A stretch of 14,965 nt of DNA from DASXMT01 sp035569695 (GTDB taxonomy: Bacteria; Actinomycetota; Acidimicrobiia; Acidimicrobiales; RAAP-2): assembly GCA_035569695.1 (NCBI GenBank), contig DATMMO010000173.1, forward strand, positions 1 through 14,965, given 5' to 3'. Positions 7,348 through 13,911 of this stretch are shown here, piece after piece (positions within the stretch are counted from its first letter, which is position 1; each line of letters starts with the position of its first letter). The translations under genes and the position numbers were made by a program. The notes beneath the pieces were generated by a model. That model did no database searches. It was not told the origin of the DNA and worked only from the letters and a program-made list of their open reading frames with translations.

Positions 7348-7379
7348 CTGAAGGGCGCCCCCGGGGGGACGCCCTTCAG
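7348..7379. terminator. GC-rich perfect hairpin in the minus-strand leader
   Basis: Arms CTGAAGGGCG and CGCCCTTCAG are perfect over 10 bp, and the 12-nt centre (C5 then G6 then A) can extend the stem by several G-C pairs. It lies between the leader peptide and the ParB-like gene on minus. It could be an attenuator/terminator or a stabilising 5' structure. No U-tract follows on either strand. Confidence 0.55.
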
Positions 7380-7433
7380 GCGCTAGTACGGATATTGAAA
7401 GGCACTGAACTCTCCGGACTACGCCGAGTGGGA

Positions 7434-7511
7434 CTAGTTCCCGGCTAGAGGATTCAGCGGGTAACTGGCTGGGATTCGCCAGGTGGTCCGACAAGCCGCC
7501 TTAGCGGCCAG
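7434..7511 (-). other. Overlapping second short frame in the leader
   Basis: An open frame of 25 codons overlaps the end of the leader peptide in a different frame and ends at a TAG (7434-7436). It has no ATG, GTG or TTG start: it begins with CTG right after an in-frame TGA. It would need a CTG start or a frameshift. Codon third positions are less GC-rich than in neighbouring genes, so it may be only RNA structure. Confidence 0.15.
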
Positions 7512-7556
7512 TCACCTCCAGAGTCCCACGTCTATGACTTATCAGTTGGACCACCT
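7481..7556 (-). promoter_or_regulatory. Shine-Dalgarno-sequestering inverted repeat in the leader
   Basis: In minus-strand RNA, AGGUGGUCC (7556-7548), part of the Shine-Dalgarno element, can pair perfectly with GGACCACCU (7489-7481). Two more base pairs follow after one A-C mismatch. The enclosed segment holds the leader peptide and a 5-bp hairpin (7495-7508, loop TAAG on minus) whose loop contains the peptide's stop codon. A ribosome stopping there would cover the sequestering arm. The pairing is seen in the sequence; regulation is inferred. Confidence 0.5.
7501..7545 (-). CDS. Candidate 14-codon leader peptide
   Basis: Reading on minus from CTG 7545 gives LISHRRGTLEVTGR and a TAA. The start would be a non-canonical CTG, placed 8 nt after GGAGG of an exceptionally strong Shine-Dalgarno element; there is no ATG, GTG or TTG at a better distance. 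The peptide is basic and has no known match from memory. The main reason to take it seriously is the Shine-Dalgarno element and the RNA structure built around its ends. Confidence 0.3.
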   Translation of the reverse strand: MISHRRGTLEVTGR

Positions 7557-7563
7557 CCTTTCT
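7547..7563 (-). promoter_or_regulatory. Extended Shine-Dalgarno element, 17-nt complement of the 16S rRNA 3' end
   Basis: Minus-strand AGAAAGGAGGTGGTCCA pairs over 17 contiguous bases with the canonical 16S 3' terminus (UGGAUCACCUCCUUUCU), with one G-U pair. Ordinary sites use 4-7 bases. The plus strand therefore looks like the last bases of a 16S gene, but no rRNA sequence flanks it. Confidence 0.6.
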
Positions 7564-7685
7564 CTGGTGCACACAGCGTAACGAACGCGCAGCGAATTGT
7601 GACGTCAATTCCGAGAGATTTTTTCGGGAATTTCGCCGGGCATCCGGTCTGACCTCCGCCGGGGCGGCGACTACCCGGTTGGGGC

Positions 7686-7691
7686 TACTGT
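7686..7691 (+). promoter_or_regulatory. Candidate -10 element of the imuA' promoter
   Basis: TACTGT fits the actinobacterial TAnnnT -10 pattern. It lies 2 nt before the LexA box and 8 nt before the ATG at 7700, so transcription would begin at or within a base or two of the start codon. No clear -35 hexamer is seen at 17-18 nt. Confidence 0.45.
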
Positions 7692-7692
7692 A

Positions 7693-7706
7693 CGAACATA
7701 TGTTCG
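7693..7706 (+). promoter_or_regulatory. LexA operator (SOS box)
   Basis: CGAACATATGTTCG is a perfect 14-bp palindrome and an exact match to the Gram-positive/actinobacterial LexA consensus CGAAC-N4-GTTCG. It sits at the head of the imuA'-imuB-dnaE2 operon, where SOS control is well established in mycobacteria and relatives. The imuA' start codon (7700-7702) lies inside the palindrome. Confidence 0.93.
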
Positions 7707-8506
7707 ATGCAATCGTCGATGGGCCCGAGGCGCCGTCGGAGGCCGATCCGGCCTGGGGTGATGGACGAACCCCAGTGAAAGACAGGGCTCCGGCCGTCCG
7801 TGAGTCTCTCGTCCTCCTGGCCGAACGGGCCCGACCCACCTCGTCGAGCGAGAGCCAGCTCCTGCCGGTGATCCCTCCCCTCCAGGGGCTGTTTCCCGGT
7901 GGCGGCCTTCGCCGGGGAACCTCGATTGTCGTCGCCGGCGACGGTGCCGGCCCGCGGGCCACCGGCAGGGCGGACGGTACGACCAGCGGACTCACCTTGT
8001 GCCTGTCCCTTCTGGGCGCGGCATCCTCGGCCGGGTCCTGGTGCGCGGCGGTGGGGCTCACCGACCTGGGGGCGGTCGCCGCCGATGACCTGGGGATCGA
8101 CCTCGACCGCCTGGTCCTCCTCCCCTCGCCCGGGCCGAAGTGGGCCGAGGCCGCCGCCGCCCTCCTCGGCGGGGTGGACGTCGTCGTGCTGTGCCCTCCC
8201 TTCTCCGTCCGCCCGGCCATGGCCCGGCGCCTGTTGGCCCTCACCCGCGACCGGGGGGCGATCCTCATCGTCCTACCCGGGCGCGCCAACTGGCCCGAGT
8301 GCCCCGACCTCCGGCTGGTCGTCGGGAACACCCGGTGGGACGGCATCGGGACCGGGGACGGCCATCTCCGCCGACGGCGGGTGACGGTGACCGCCACCGG
8401 TCGCCGGTCGGCGGCACGGCCACGACGGCGGGAGCTGTGGCTGCCCTCGATGGCGGGAACCGTGGAGGACGCCGGCCCCGACGGGCCGACGGACGCGCCG
8501 TCATGA
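7700..8506 (+). CDS. imuA': ImuA' mutasome protein (RecA-fold, degenerate)
   Basis: ImuA' is an accessory factor of the SOS mutasome; it works with ImuB to support translesion synthesis by DnaE2. The 268-residue protein has the family landmarks: LFPGGGLRRGTSIVVAGDGAG at 64-84 where RecA has its P-loop, GSWCAAVGLTDLGAVAADDLGID at 112-134, a Walker-B-like hydrophobic strand (VDVVVLCPP, 159-167), and a basic tail HLRRRRVTVTATGRRSAARPRRRELWLP. A true GK[ST] P-loop is absent, as expected for this non-RecA relative. ATG 7700 lies inside the LexA box and fits a leaderless start. TTG 7679 would put seven codons upstream of the operator, and GTG 7775 lacks a Shine-Dalgarno. Its stop overlaps the imuB start (ATGA), indicating translational coupling. 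Confidence 0.88.
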   Translation: MFDAIVDGPEAPSEADPAWGDGRTPVKDRAPAVRESLVLLAERARPTSSSESQLLPVIPPLQGLFPGGGLRRGTSIVVAGDGAGPRATGRADGTTSGLTLCLSLLGAASSAGSWCAAVGLTDLGAVAADDLGIDLDRLVLLPSPGPKWAEAAAALLGGVDVVVLCPPFSVRPAMARRLLALTRDRGAILIVLPGRANWPECPDLRLVVGNTRWDGIGTGDGHLRRRRVTVTATGRRSAARPRRRELWLPSMAGTVEDAGPDGPTDAPS

Positions 8507-9591
8507 TGGAGCGGCTGTTGGTCGTGCGCTGTCCCGAGCTTCTCGAGGAGGACGAGGGAGGCGCCCTGCTCCGAACCTTCATCCGGGTGCTCGCCGCCGT
8601 GGAGGTCTACTGCCCCTGGGTCCAGCCCGTCCGCCCCGGCATCTGCTCGCTCCCCGCCCGGGGGCCGGCCCGGTACTTCGGGGGCGAACAGGCGCTCGTC
8701 GACCTCGTCACCGAGGCCACCGCGGCCATCGCTGAAACCCAGGTGGGCATGGCCGATGGCCTGTTCGGCGCCGTGCTGGCCGCTCGGGCCGCCCTGGTGG
8801 TCCCGGCCGGAACCACCCCTGCCTTCCTCGCCCTGCTCCCGGTGACCACCCTCGGGGACCCCGACTTGGCCGAGCTGCTGGCCCGGCTCGGGCTCCGCAC
8901 CCTGGGGGACTTCGCCGCCCTCCCCGAGCGCCACGTCCTCGGTCGCTTCGGGGCCGACGGCGCCCTCCGCCACCGGGTGGCCCGGGGCGAGACCGGGGAG
9001 CTCGCCGGGTTCCGTCAGTCCGGGATGGACCGCCACATCCAGAGGCACCAGCACGGGGACCGGCCGGCCACCGGCACCCAGGGCGGGTTCTGGGGCGGCA
9101 CCAGCGACCGGGATGCCCGGGCCGCTCGGACCCTGGCCGACGTGCAGCGCCTCCTCGGGGCCGACGGCGTGCTCCGGATCCGGCTGCAAGGGGGTCGCAG
9201 CCCGGCCGAACGTTCCCGGCTGGTCACCTGGGGGGCCCGGGAGACCCCCGGCGACCGGACCCTGGACGCGCCCTGGCCCGGACAGATCCCTCCGCCGGCC
9301 CCGGCCATCGTGCACACCCCTCCGCTCGGCGCCGAGGTGGTCGACGACGCCGGCGAACCGGTGGTGGTGTCGGGGCGGGGTCTCCTCACCGCTACACCGG
9401 GGCGCCTGTCGGTGGCCGGCGGTCCGTGGACGGCGGTGACCGCCTGGGCCGGGCCGTGGCCGGCCGAGGAGCGGTGGTGGTCCCGGGCCCGACGACGAAC
9501 GGCCCGGATGCAGGTCGTGCTGGCCGGACAGGATGCCCGGCTGCTGTTGACCGAACAGGGCCGATGGTGGGTCGAGGCCACCTACGGCTGA
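8503..9591 (+). CDS. imuB: ImuB, Y-family-like mutasome adaptor, compact form with two missing blocks
   Basis: ImuB is a catalytically inactive Y-family relative that links ImuA', DnaE2 and the sliding clamp. Recognisable blocks: RPGICSLPARGPARYFGGEQ (44-63), GMADGLFGAVLAARAALVVPAGTT (82-105), the thumb helix-hairpin region LARLGLRTLGDFAALPERHVLGRFG (126-150), and the C-terminal GGFWGGTSDRDARAARTLADVQRLLG (194-219). The protein has only 362 residues; actinobacterial ImuB is usually around 500 or more. From memory of the family, two blocks are gone: about 70-80 residues after the initial CP motif (MMERLLVVRCPEL joins the first strand straight to the later CPEL block), and the little-finger domain between residues 162 and 194. 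The frame is intact throughout. TQGGFWGG stands where the clamp-binding QLGLWG motif is expected, in weakened form. ATG 8503 overlaps the imuA' stop; ATG 8506 is adjacent. Confidence 0.85.
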   Translation: MMERLLVVRCPELLEEDEGGALLRTFIRVLAAVEVYCPWVQPVRPGICSLPARGPARYFGGEQALVDLVTEATAAIAETQVGMADGLFGAVLAARAALVVPAGTTPAFLALLPVTTLGDPDLAELLARLGLRTLGDFAALPERHVLGRFGADGALRHRVARGETGELAGFRQSGMDRHIQRHQHGDRPATGTQGGFWGGTSDRDARAARTLADVQRLLGADGVLRIRLQGGRSPAERSRLVTWGARETPGDRTLDAPWPGQIPPPAPAIVHTPPLGAEVVDDAGEPVVVSGRGLLTATPGRLSVAGGPWTAVTAWAGPWPAEERWWSRARRRTARMQVVLAGQDARLLLTEQGRWWVEATYG

Positions 9592-9616
9592 ACGGACCAG
9601 GGGAGACCAGCGAGCT

Positions 9617-9690
9617 GCCAGCGGGAGCAGACGGGGCGGGGACAGCCAGCCAGCGGGAGCAGACGGGGCGGGGACAACAGACGGGGCGGG
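9617..9690 (+). repeat. Short tandem repeat between imuB and dnaE2
   Basis: Two identical 28-nt copies lie at 9617-9644 and 9649-9676 (period 32), followed by a partial third copy of about 13 nt (9678-9690). The core is CAGACGGGGCGGG. They fill most of the 123-nt gap between the two mutasome genes. No strong hairpin or promoter was seen in them; slippage-type expansion is likely. Confidence 0.85.
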
Positions 9691-9714
9691 AGCAGTACAG
9701 AAGAACGGAAGCCA

Positions 9715-12700
9715 GTGCCTTACGCAGAGCTACACGTGCACTCCAATTTCTCCTTTCTCGACGGCGCCAGCCACCCCGAGGAGCTGGTGGCCGAGGCCTC
9801 CCGCCTCGGCCTGTCGGGCCTGGCCCTCACCGACCATGACGGTCTCTACGGCGTCGTCCGCTTCGCCGAGGCGGCCCGGGTCCTCGATGTGCCCACCGTG
9901 TTCGGGGTCGAGCTGGCCCTCTCCCCCTCCGCTCCCCGCACCGGCGTACCCGACCCGGAGGGCACCCATCTGATCGTGCTGGCTCGCGACCCCGAGGGCT
10001 ACGCCCGGCTCAGCCGGGGCATCGCCGAGGCCCACCTGGCCGGGGGGGAGAAAGGAAAGCCGATCTTCACCCTCGACGACCTGGCCGGCCGCCACGGGGG
10101 CCACTGGCAGGTCCTGACCGGCTGCCGGAAGGGGGCGGTGGCCGGAGCCCTGACCGCCGGCGGCCCGTCGGCGGCGAGGCGACAGCTCGATCACCTGGTC
10201 GACCGCTTCGGAGCGGACAACGTGGCCGTCGAGCTGTGGGACCACGGCGATCCCCTGGACACGGCGCGCAACGATGCCCTGGCCCTGTTGGCCGTGGAAC
10301 GGGGGGTGAGCCCGGTGGCCACCAACAACGTGCACTACGCCTCCCCCGCCCGCTTCCCGCTGGCCACCGCCCTGGCCGCGGTGCGGGCCCGGCGCCCCCT
10401 CGATGAGCTGCAGGGCTGGCTCCCCCCCTCGGCCATGGCCTGCCTGCGGTCGGAGGGCGAGCAGCGGCGGCGGTTCGCCCGGTGGCCCGGGGTCATCGAA
10501 CGGGCGGCCGAGATCGCCGCCGCCTGCGCCTTCGACCTCCACCTGGTCGCCCCCCGCCTCCCCGACTTCCCCGTCCCGGCCGGCCACACCGAGCAGACCT
10601 GGCTCACCGAGCTGGTCCGTCGGGGCGCCCTCGACCGCTACGGCTCGCGAGAGGCCGAGCGGGTACCCGGCGCGTGGGCGCGGCTCGACCACGAGCTGGC
10701 CGTCATCGACACCCTCGGCTTCCCCGGCTACTTCCTCACCGTGTGGGACATCGTCCGGTTCTGTCGGGAACAGGACATCTTCTGCCAGGGTCGCGGCTCG
10801 GCCGCCACCTCGGCCGTCTGTTACGCCCTGGGCATCACCAACGTGGATGCGGTGTCGCTGGGCCTACTGTTCGAGCGGTTCCTCTCCCCCGCCCGCGACG
10901 GTCCCCCCGACATCGACGTGGACATCGAGTCGGGCCGGCGGGAAGAGGTCATCCAGTACGTCTATGAGCGCTACGGCCGCCTGCACGCGGCCCAGGTGGC
11001 CAACGTCATCACCTACCGGTCGCGCTCTGCCCTCCGCGACGTGGGCAAGGCCCTCGGGCACCCGCTGGCCGAGGTGGAGGGCTGGGCCGGAGCCATCGAC
11101 CGCGGTGATTCGATGCGGGACCAAGAGGCCATCCCGCCGATGGTGCGCGACCTGGCCGGGGCGGTGCTCGACTTCCCCCGACACCTCGGCATCCACTCGG
11201 GGGGCATGGTCATCTGCGACCGTCCCGTGGTCGAGGTCTGCCCGGTGGAATGGGCCCGGATGCCGGGCCGGAGCGTCCTGCAGTGGGACAAGGACGACTG
11301 CGCCGCCGTCGGGCTGGTCAAGTTCGACCTGCTCGGACTGGGCATGCTCACCGCCCTCCACCACATGGTCGACCTGGTGGCCTCCCACCACGGCGTCCGG
11401 GTCGACGTGGCCCTCATCGACCAGGAGCCCGAGGTCTACGACCTGTTGTGCCGGGCCGACACCGTGGGGGTGTTCCAGGTCGAGTCCCGGGCCCAGATGG
11501 GCACTCTGCCCCGGGTGAAGCCCCGGTGCTTCTACGACCTGGCCATCGAGGTGGCCCTCATCCGCCCCGGCCCCATCCAGGGCAATGCCGTCCACCCCTT
11601 CATCCGACGACGGAACGGCGAGGAGGACATCACCTTCCTGCACCCGTTGTTGGAACCAGCCCTGAAACGGACGCTCGGCGTCCCTCTGTTCCAGGAGCAG
11701 CTGATGCAGATCGCCATCGACGTGGCCGGCTTCACCCCGGCCGAGGCCGACGAGCTCCGCCAGGCCATGGGGGCCAAGCGGTCGGGCGAGCGCATGAACC
11801 GGCTCCGGGACCGGTTGTTCGCCGGGATGGCGGCCCGGGACGTGTCCGAGGACGTGGCCGAGCAGGTCTATGCCGCCCTGGCCGCCTTCGCCAACTTCGG
11901 GTTCCCCGAGAGCCACTCGGTGGCCTTCGCCTACCTGGTGTACTCCACCGCCTGGTTCAAGGTGCACTACCCGGCGGCCTTCACCGCCGGTCTGTTGAAC
12001 GCCCAGCCCATGGGTTTCTGGTCGCCGCAGAGCCTCATCGCCGACGCCAAGCGCCATGGGGTGACCGTCGAGCGCCCCGACGTCAACGGGGGTGGGGCCG
12101 ACGCCCGGCTCGAGGGGGACGGGCCGGCCATCCGGCTCGGGTTGTCCTCGGTGCGCGGCATCGGGAGCGAGACGGCCGAGCGGATCGCCGCCGGGCAACC
12201 CTGGTCGGGCCTGGAGGACCTGGTGCGCCGGGCCGGGGTCACCCGAGCGCAGCTGGAGGCCCTGGCCACGGCCGGGACGCTGGGCGATGTCACGGCGGGG
12301 AACGGACCGGCCACCAACGGCAAGCCGACGGCCGGTAACCGGCGGTCCCTGGTGTGGGCGGCGGGAGCGGCGGCCCAGGCCACACCGGGGCGGCTCCCGG
12401 GGATGGTCACCGGGACCGACCCGCCACCGCTCCCCGCCGCCACCCCGTGGGAGAGCGTGGCCGACGATCTGTGGGCCCTGGGCATGACCCCCGACGTCAC
12501 CGCCATGGAGTTGGCCCGGCCCAAGCTTCGGCTCCAGGGGATACTCCCGGCCGGCGACCTGAGCACCGTTCCCTCCGGTGATCGGATCACCGTGGCCGGC
12601 GTGGTCACCCACCGCCAACACCCCGAGAGCGCCCACGGTGCCGTCTTCTTGAACCTGGAGGACGAGACGGGCATGGTCAACGTCATCTGCTCCCGGGGGG

Positions 12701-12852
12701 CGTGGGTGCGCTGGCGATCGGTGGCCCGGTTCTCCCCCGCCCTGGTCGTCCGGGGCCGGCTCGAGCGTGGCGACGGGGCCATCAACCTGGTGGCCGAGCG
12801 GATCGAGCCCCTCGAGCTCGGGCCGGTGCCGCCCTCTCGCGACTTCCGGTGA
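9715..12852 (+). CDS. dnaE2: Error-prone DNA polymerase III alpha-type subunit DnaE2
   Basis: DnaE2 is the C-family polymerase that performs damage-induced, mutagenic translesion synthesis with ImuA' and ImuB. The 1045-residue protein has, in order: an N-terminal PHP domain (HVHSNFSFLDG at 7-17, TDHDG at 39-43), the palm with CQGRGSAATSAVCYALG (357-373), catalytic aspartates in PDIDVD (Asp401, Asp403) and KFDLLGLGML (Asp538), HSGGMVI (494-500), the fingers region through NFGFPESHSVAFAYLVYSTAWFK, a helix-hairpin-helix region near 805-860, and a C-terminal OB fold (RITVAGVVTHRQHPESAHGAVFLNLEDETG). Length is normal and all key residues are present. IESGRR follows the catalytic motif where FEHERR is usual. 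The start is GTG 9715, giving MPYAELHVHS; GGAA lies 4 nt upstream. Confidence 0.97.
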   Translation: MPYAELHVHSNFSFLDGASHPEELVAEASRLGLSGLALTDHDGLYGVVRFAEAARVLDVPTVFGVELALSPSAPRTGVPDPEGTHLIVLARDPEGYARLSRGIAEAHLAGGEKGKPIFTLDDLAGRHGGHWQVLTGCRKGAVAGALTAGGPSAARRQLDHLVDRFGADNVAVELWDHGDPLDTARNDALALLAVERGVSPVATNNVHYASPARFPLATALAAVRARRPLDELQGWLPPSAMACLRSEGEQRRRFARWPGVIERAAEIAAACAFDLHLVAPRLPDFPVPAGHTEQTWLTELVRRGALDRYGSREAERVPGAWARLDHELAVIDTLGFPGYFLTVWDIVRFCREQDIFCQGRGSAATSAVCYALGITNVDAVSLGLLFERFLSPARDGPPDIDVDIESGRREEVIQYVYERYGRLHAAQVANVITYRSRSALRDVGKALGHPLAEVEGWAGAIDRGDSMRDQEAIPPMVRDLAGAVLDFPRHLGIHSGGMVICDRPVVEVCPVEWARMPGRSVLQWDKDDCAAVGLVKFDLLGLGMLTALHHMVDLVASHHGVRVDVALIDQEPEVYDLLCRADTVGVFQVESRAQMGTLPRVKPRCFYDLAIEVALIRPGPIQGNAVHPFIRRRNGEEDITFLHPLLEPALKRTLGVPLFQEQLMQIAIDVAGFTPAEADELRQAMGAKRSGERMNRLRDRLFAGMAARDVSEDVAEQVYAALAAFANFGFPESHSVAFAYLVYSTAWFKVHYPAAFTAGLLNAQPMGFWSPQSLIADAKRHGVTVERPDVNGGGADARLEGDGPAIRLGLSSVRGIGSETAERIAAGQPWSGLEDLVRRAGVTRAQLEALATAGTLGDVTAGNGPATNGKPTAGNRRSLVWAAGAAAQATPGRLPGMVTGTDPPPLPAATPWESVADDLWALGMTPDVTAMELARPKLRLQGILPAGDLSTVPSGDRITVAGVVTHRQHPESAHGAVFLNLEDETGMVNVICSRGAWVRWRSVARFSPALVVRGRLERGDGAINLVAERIEPLELGPVPPSRDFR

Positions 12853-12900
12853 CTGCGCCGTCCCGACCGAGCCAGTGACCGCGCCGCCTCGACCGGGCCA
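12849..12900 (+). repeat. 26-bp imperfect tandem duplication at the dnaE2 3' end
   Basis: Copies at 12849-12874 and 12875-12900 differ at 4 of 26 positions. The dnaE2 stop codon lies in the first copy. They fill the 58-nt gap between the convergent dnaE2 and holA genes, where no clear terminator hairpin is seen. Confidence 0.75.
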
Positions 12901-12910
12901 CCTCGACCGC

Positions 12911-13909
12911 TCAGCGGCCCTGGCGCACCAACCGGCTGAGCCGGGCCACCAGCACCTGGAGGACCAGCTCCCCGGGCAGGGCCGTCACCCCCCGGAGATC
13001 GAGGTCGGCCTGGGCCAGCAGGTTGATGGCCCGGGCAATCCGCGCCGTCCCCAGCCGCCGGCACTGGGCCAGGGCCTTCTTGGCCGGGTAGGCGCTGCGC
13101 AGGCCGAGCAGCTCGGCCGCCTCCTCGGGCGAGGTCACCCCCGACCCGTCGAGCCGGAGCATCTGGCGATAGTGCCGATGGAGCAGGGACATGGCCGCCA
13201 GGGGATGGAGCTCCCCCGCACCGGTCATGCGGGCGAGGAGGGCCAACGACTTCGCCGCGTCGCCACTGTCGATGGCGTCGGTGAGGTCCCACGGCGCCAC
13301 CGAGCCGGCCTCCCCCAGGAAGGGGGTCAGGTCGCCCACCTTGACCGTGGCCCCCACCCCGTAGGCCGCAGCCAAGGTGTCGAGCAGGCCGGCCAGCCGG
13401 CCCATGTCCCCACCCAGGTGCTCGCCCAGCTTGGCCGTGGCCCCGCCGTCCAGCCGGACCGGTGCGCCCCGCAGGTGCTCGGCCAGCCACTGGCTCCGGG
13501 CCCTTCCCGTGCCCACCGCGGTGTTGACCACCTCGCCCACCTTGCCCACCGACTTGGCCAGGGCGGCGGGCACCGTGCCGCCCCCGCCCACCAGCACCAA
13601 CGACGTGGTCGCCAACGGGTCCTCGAGGTAGGCGGTGAGCCGGGCACCGTCGGCCGCGTTGAGCCGCCCGGCCTCGCGCACCACCACCACCCGCCGCTCC
13701 ACCAGGAAGGGCGGCGTGGTGCAGGCGTCGATCACCAGGCCCACATCCAGGTCCTCGGCTCCGGGGCCGCCGAACTCCTCCACGGCCAGGCTGGGGTCGG
13801 ACCCACCGACCAGGTCCTCGGTCAAGCCGTGGGCGGCCTGGGCCACCAGCGAGGGGTCGTCCCCTTTGATCAGGTACACCGGGCGCACGTCGGTCACCGT
13901 GGCTGACAC
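12911..13909 (-). CDS. holA: DNA polymerase III delta subunit
   Basis: The delta subunit opens the sliding clamp in the clamp-loader complex. The 332-residue protein fits the family from end to end: N-terminal RPVYLIKGDDPSLVAQAAHGL (degenerate AAA+ strand 1), LVIDACTTPPFLVERRVVVVREAG at 58-81 (clamp contact and strand), SLVLVGGGG at 103-111, the middle helical domain (FLGEAGSVAPWDLTDAIDSGD), and the C-terminal collar helices with HPLAAMSLLHRHYRQMLRL and AINLLAQADLDLRG. As in other delta subunits there is no functional Walker A. GTG 13909 begins 2 nt after the folP2 stop; TTG 13915, overlapping that stop as TTGA, and GTG 13897 are alternatives. It is coupled to folP2 and converges with dnaE2. 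Confidence 0.93.
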   Translation of the reverse strand: MSATVTDVRPVYLIKGDDPSLVAQAAHGLTEDLVGGSDPSLAVEEFGGPGAEDLDVGLVIDACTTPPFLVERRVVVVREAGRLNAADGARLTAYLEDPLATTSLVLVGGGGTVPAALAKSVGKVGEVVNTAVGTGRARSQWLAEHLRGAPVRLDGGATAKLGEHLGGDMGRLAGLLDTLAAAYGVGATVKVGDLTPFLGEAGSVAPWDLTDAIDSGDAAKSLALLARMTGAGELHPLAAMSLLHRHYRQMLRLDGSGVTSPEEAAELLGLRSAYPAKKALAQCRRLGTARIARAINLLAQADLDLRGVTALPGELVLQVLVARLSRLVRQGR

Positions 13910-13911
13910 CG

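Larger units (their letters stand above)
7270..7699. other. Divergent control region between ParB-like gene and imuA'
   Basis: This is 430 nt without a conventional long gene. Reading on the minus strand from the right, it holds a weak promoter candidate (TTGACG at 7603-7608 with TTCGTT at 7580-7585, 17-nt spacing), an extreme Shine-Dalgarno element (7547-7563), a 14-codon peptide (7501-7545), a small hairpin containing its stop (7495-7508), a segment complementary to the Shine-Dalgarno (7481-7489), and a GC-rich hairpin (7348-7379). On the plus strand, the right edge carries the imuA' promoter and LexA box. An AT-rich imperfect hairpin lies at 7607-7632. Confidence 0.6.

Noticed and set aside
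7547..7563. 3' end of a 16S rRNA gene on plus
   Set aside because: The match covers only about the last 17-19 bases. Upstream sequence (the 3' minor domain) has no rRNA similarity and no spacer tRNA or 23S follows. A Shine-Dalgarno on minus explains it better.
7501..9315. 604-codon minus-strand open frame opposite imuA' and imuB
   Set aside because: Composition is Gly/Pro/Arg/Glu-rich without any domain, as expected for the antisense of GC-rich genes. The plus-strand genes are well supported. Only its last 14 codons are considered, as the leader peptide.
10864..12636. 590-codon minus-strand open frame opposite dnaE2
   Set aside because: His/Gly/Val/Asp-rich, low-complexity shadow of a clearly conserved polymerase gene.
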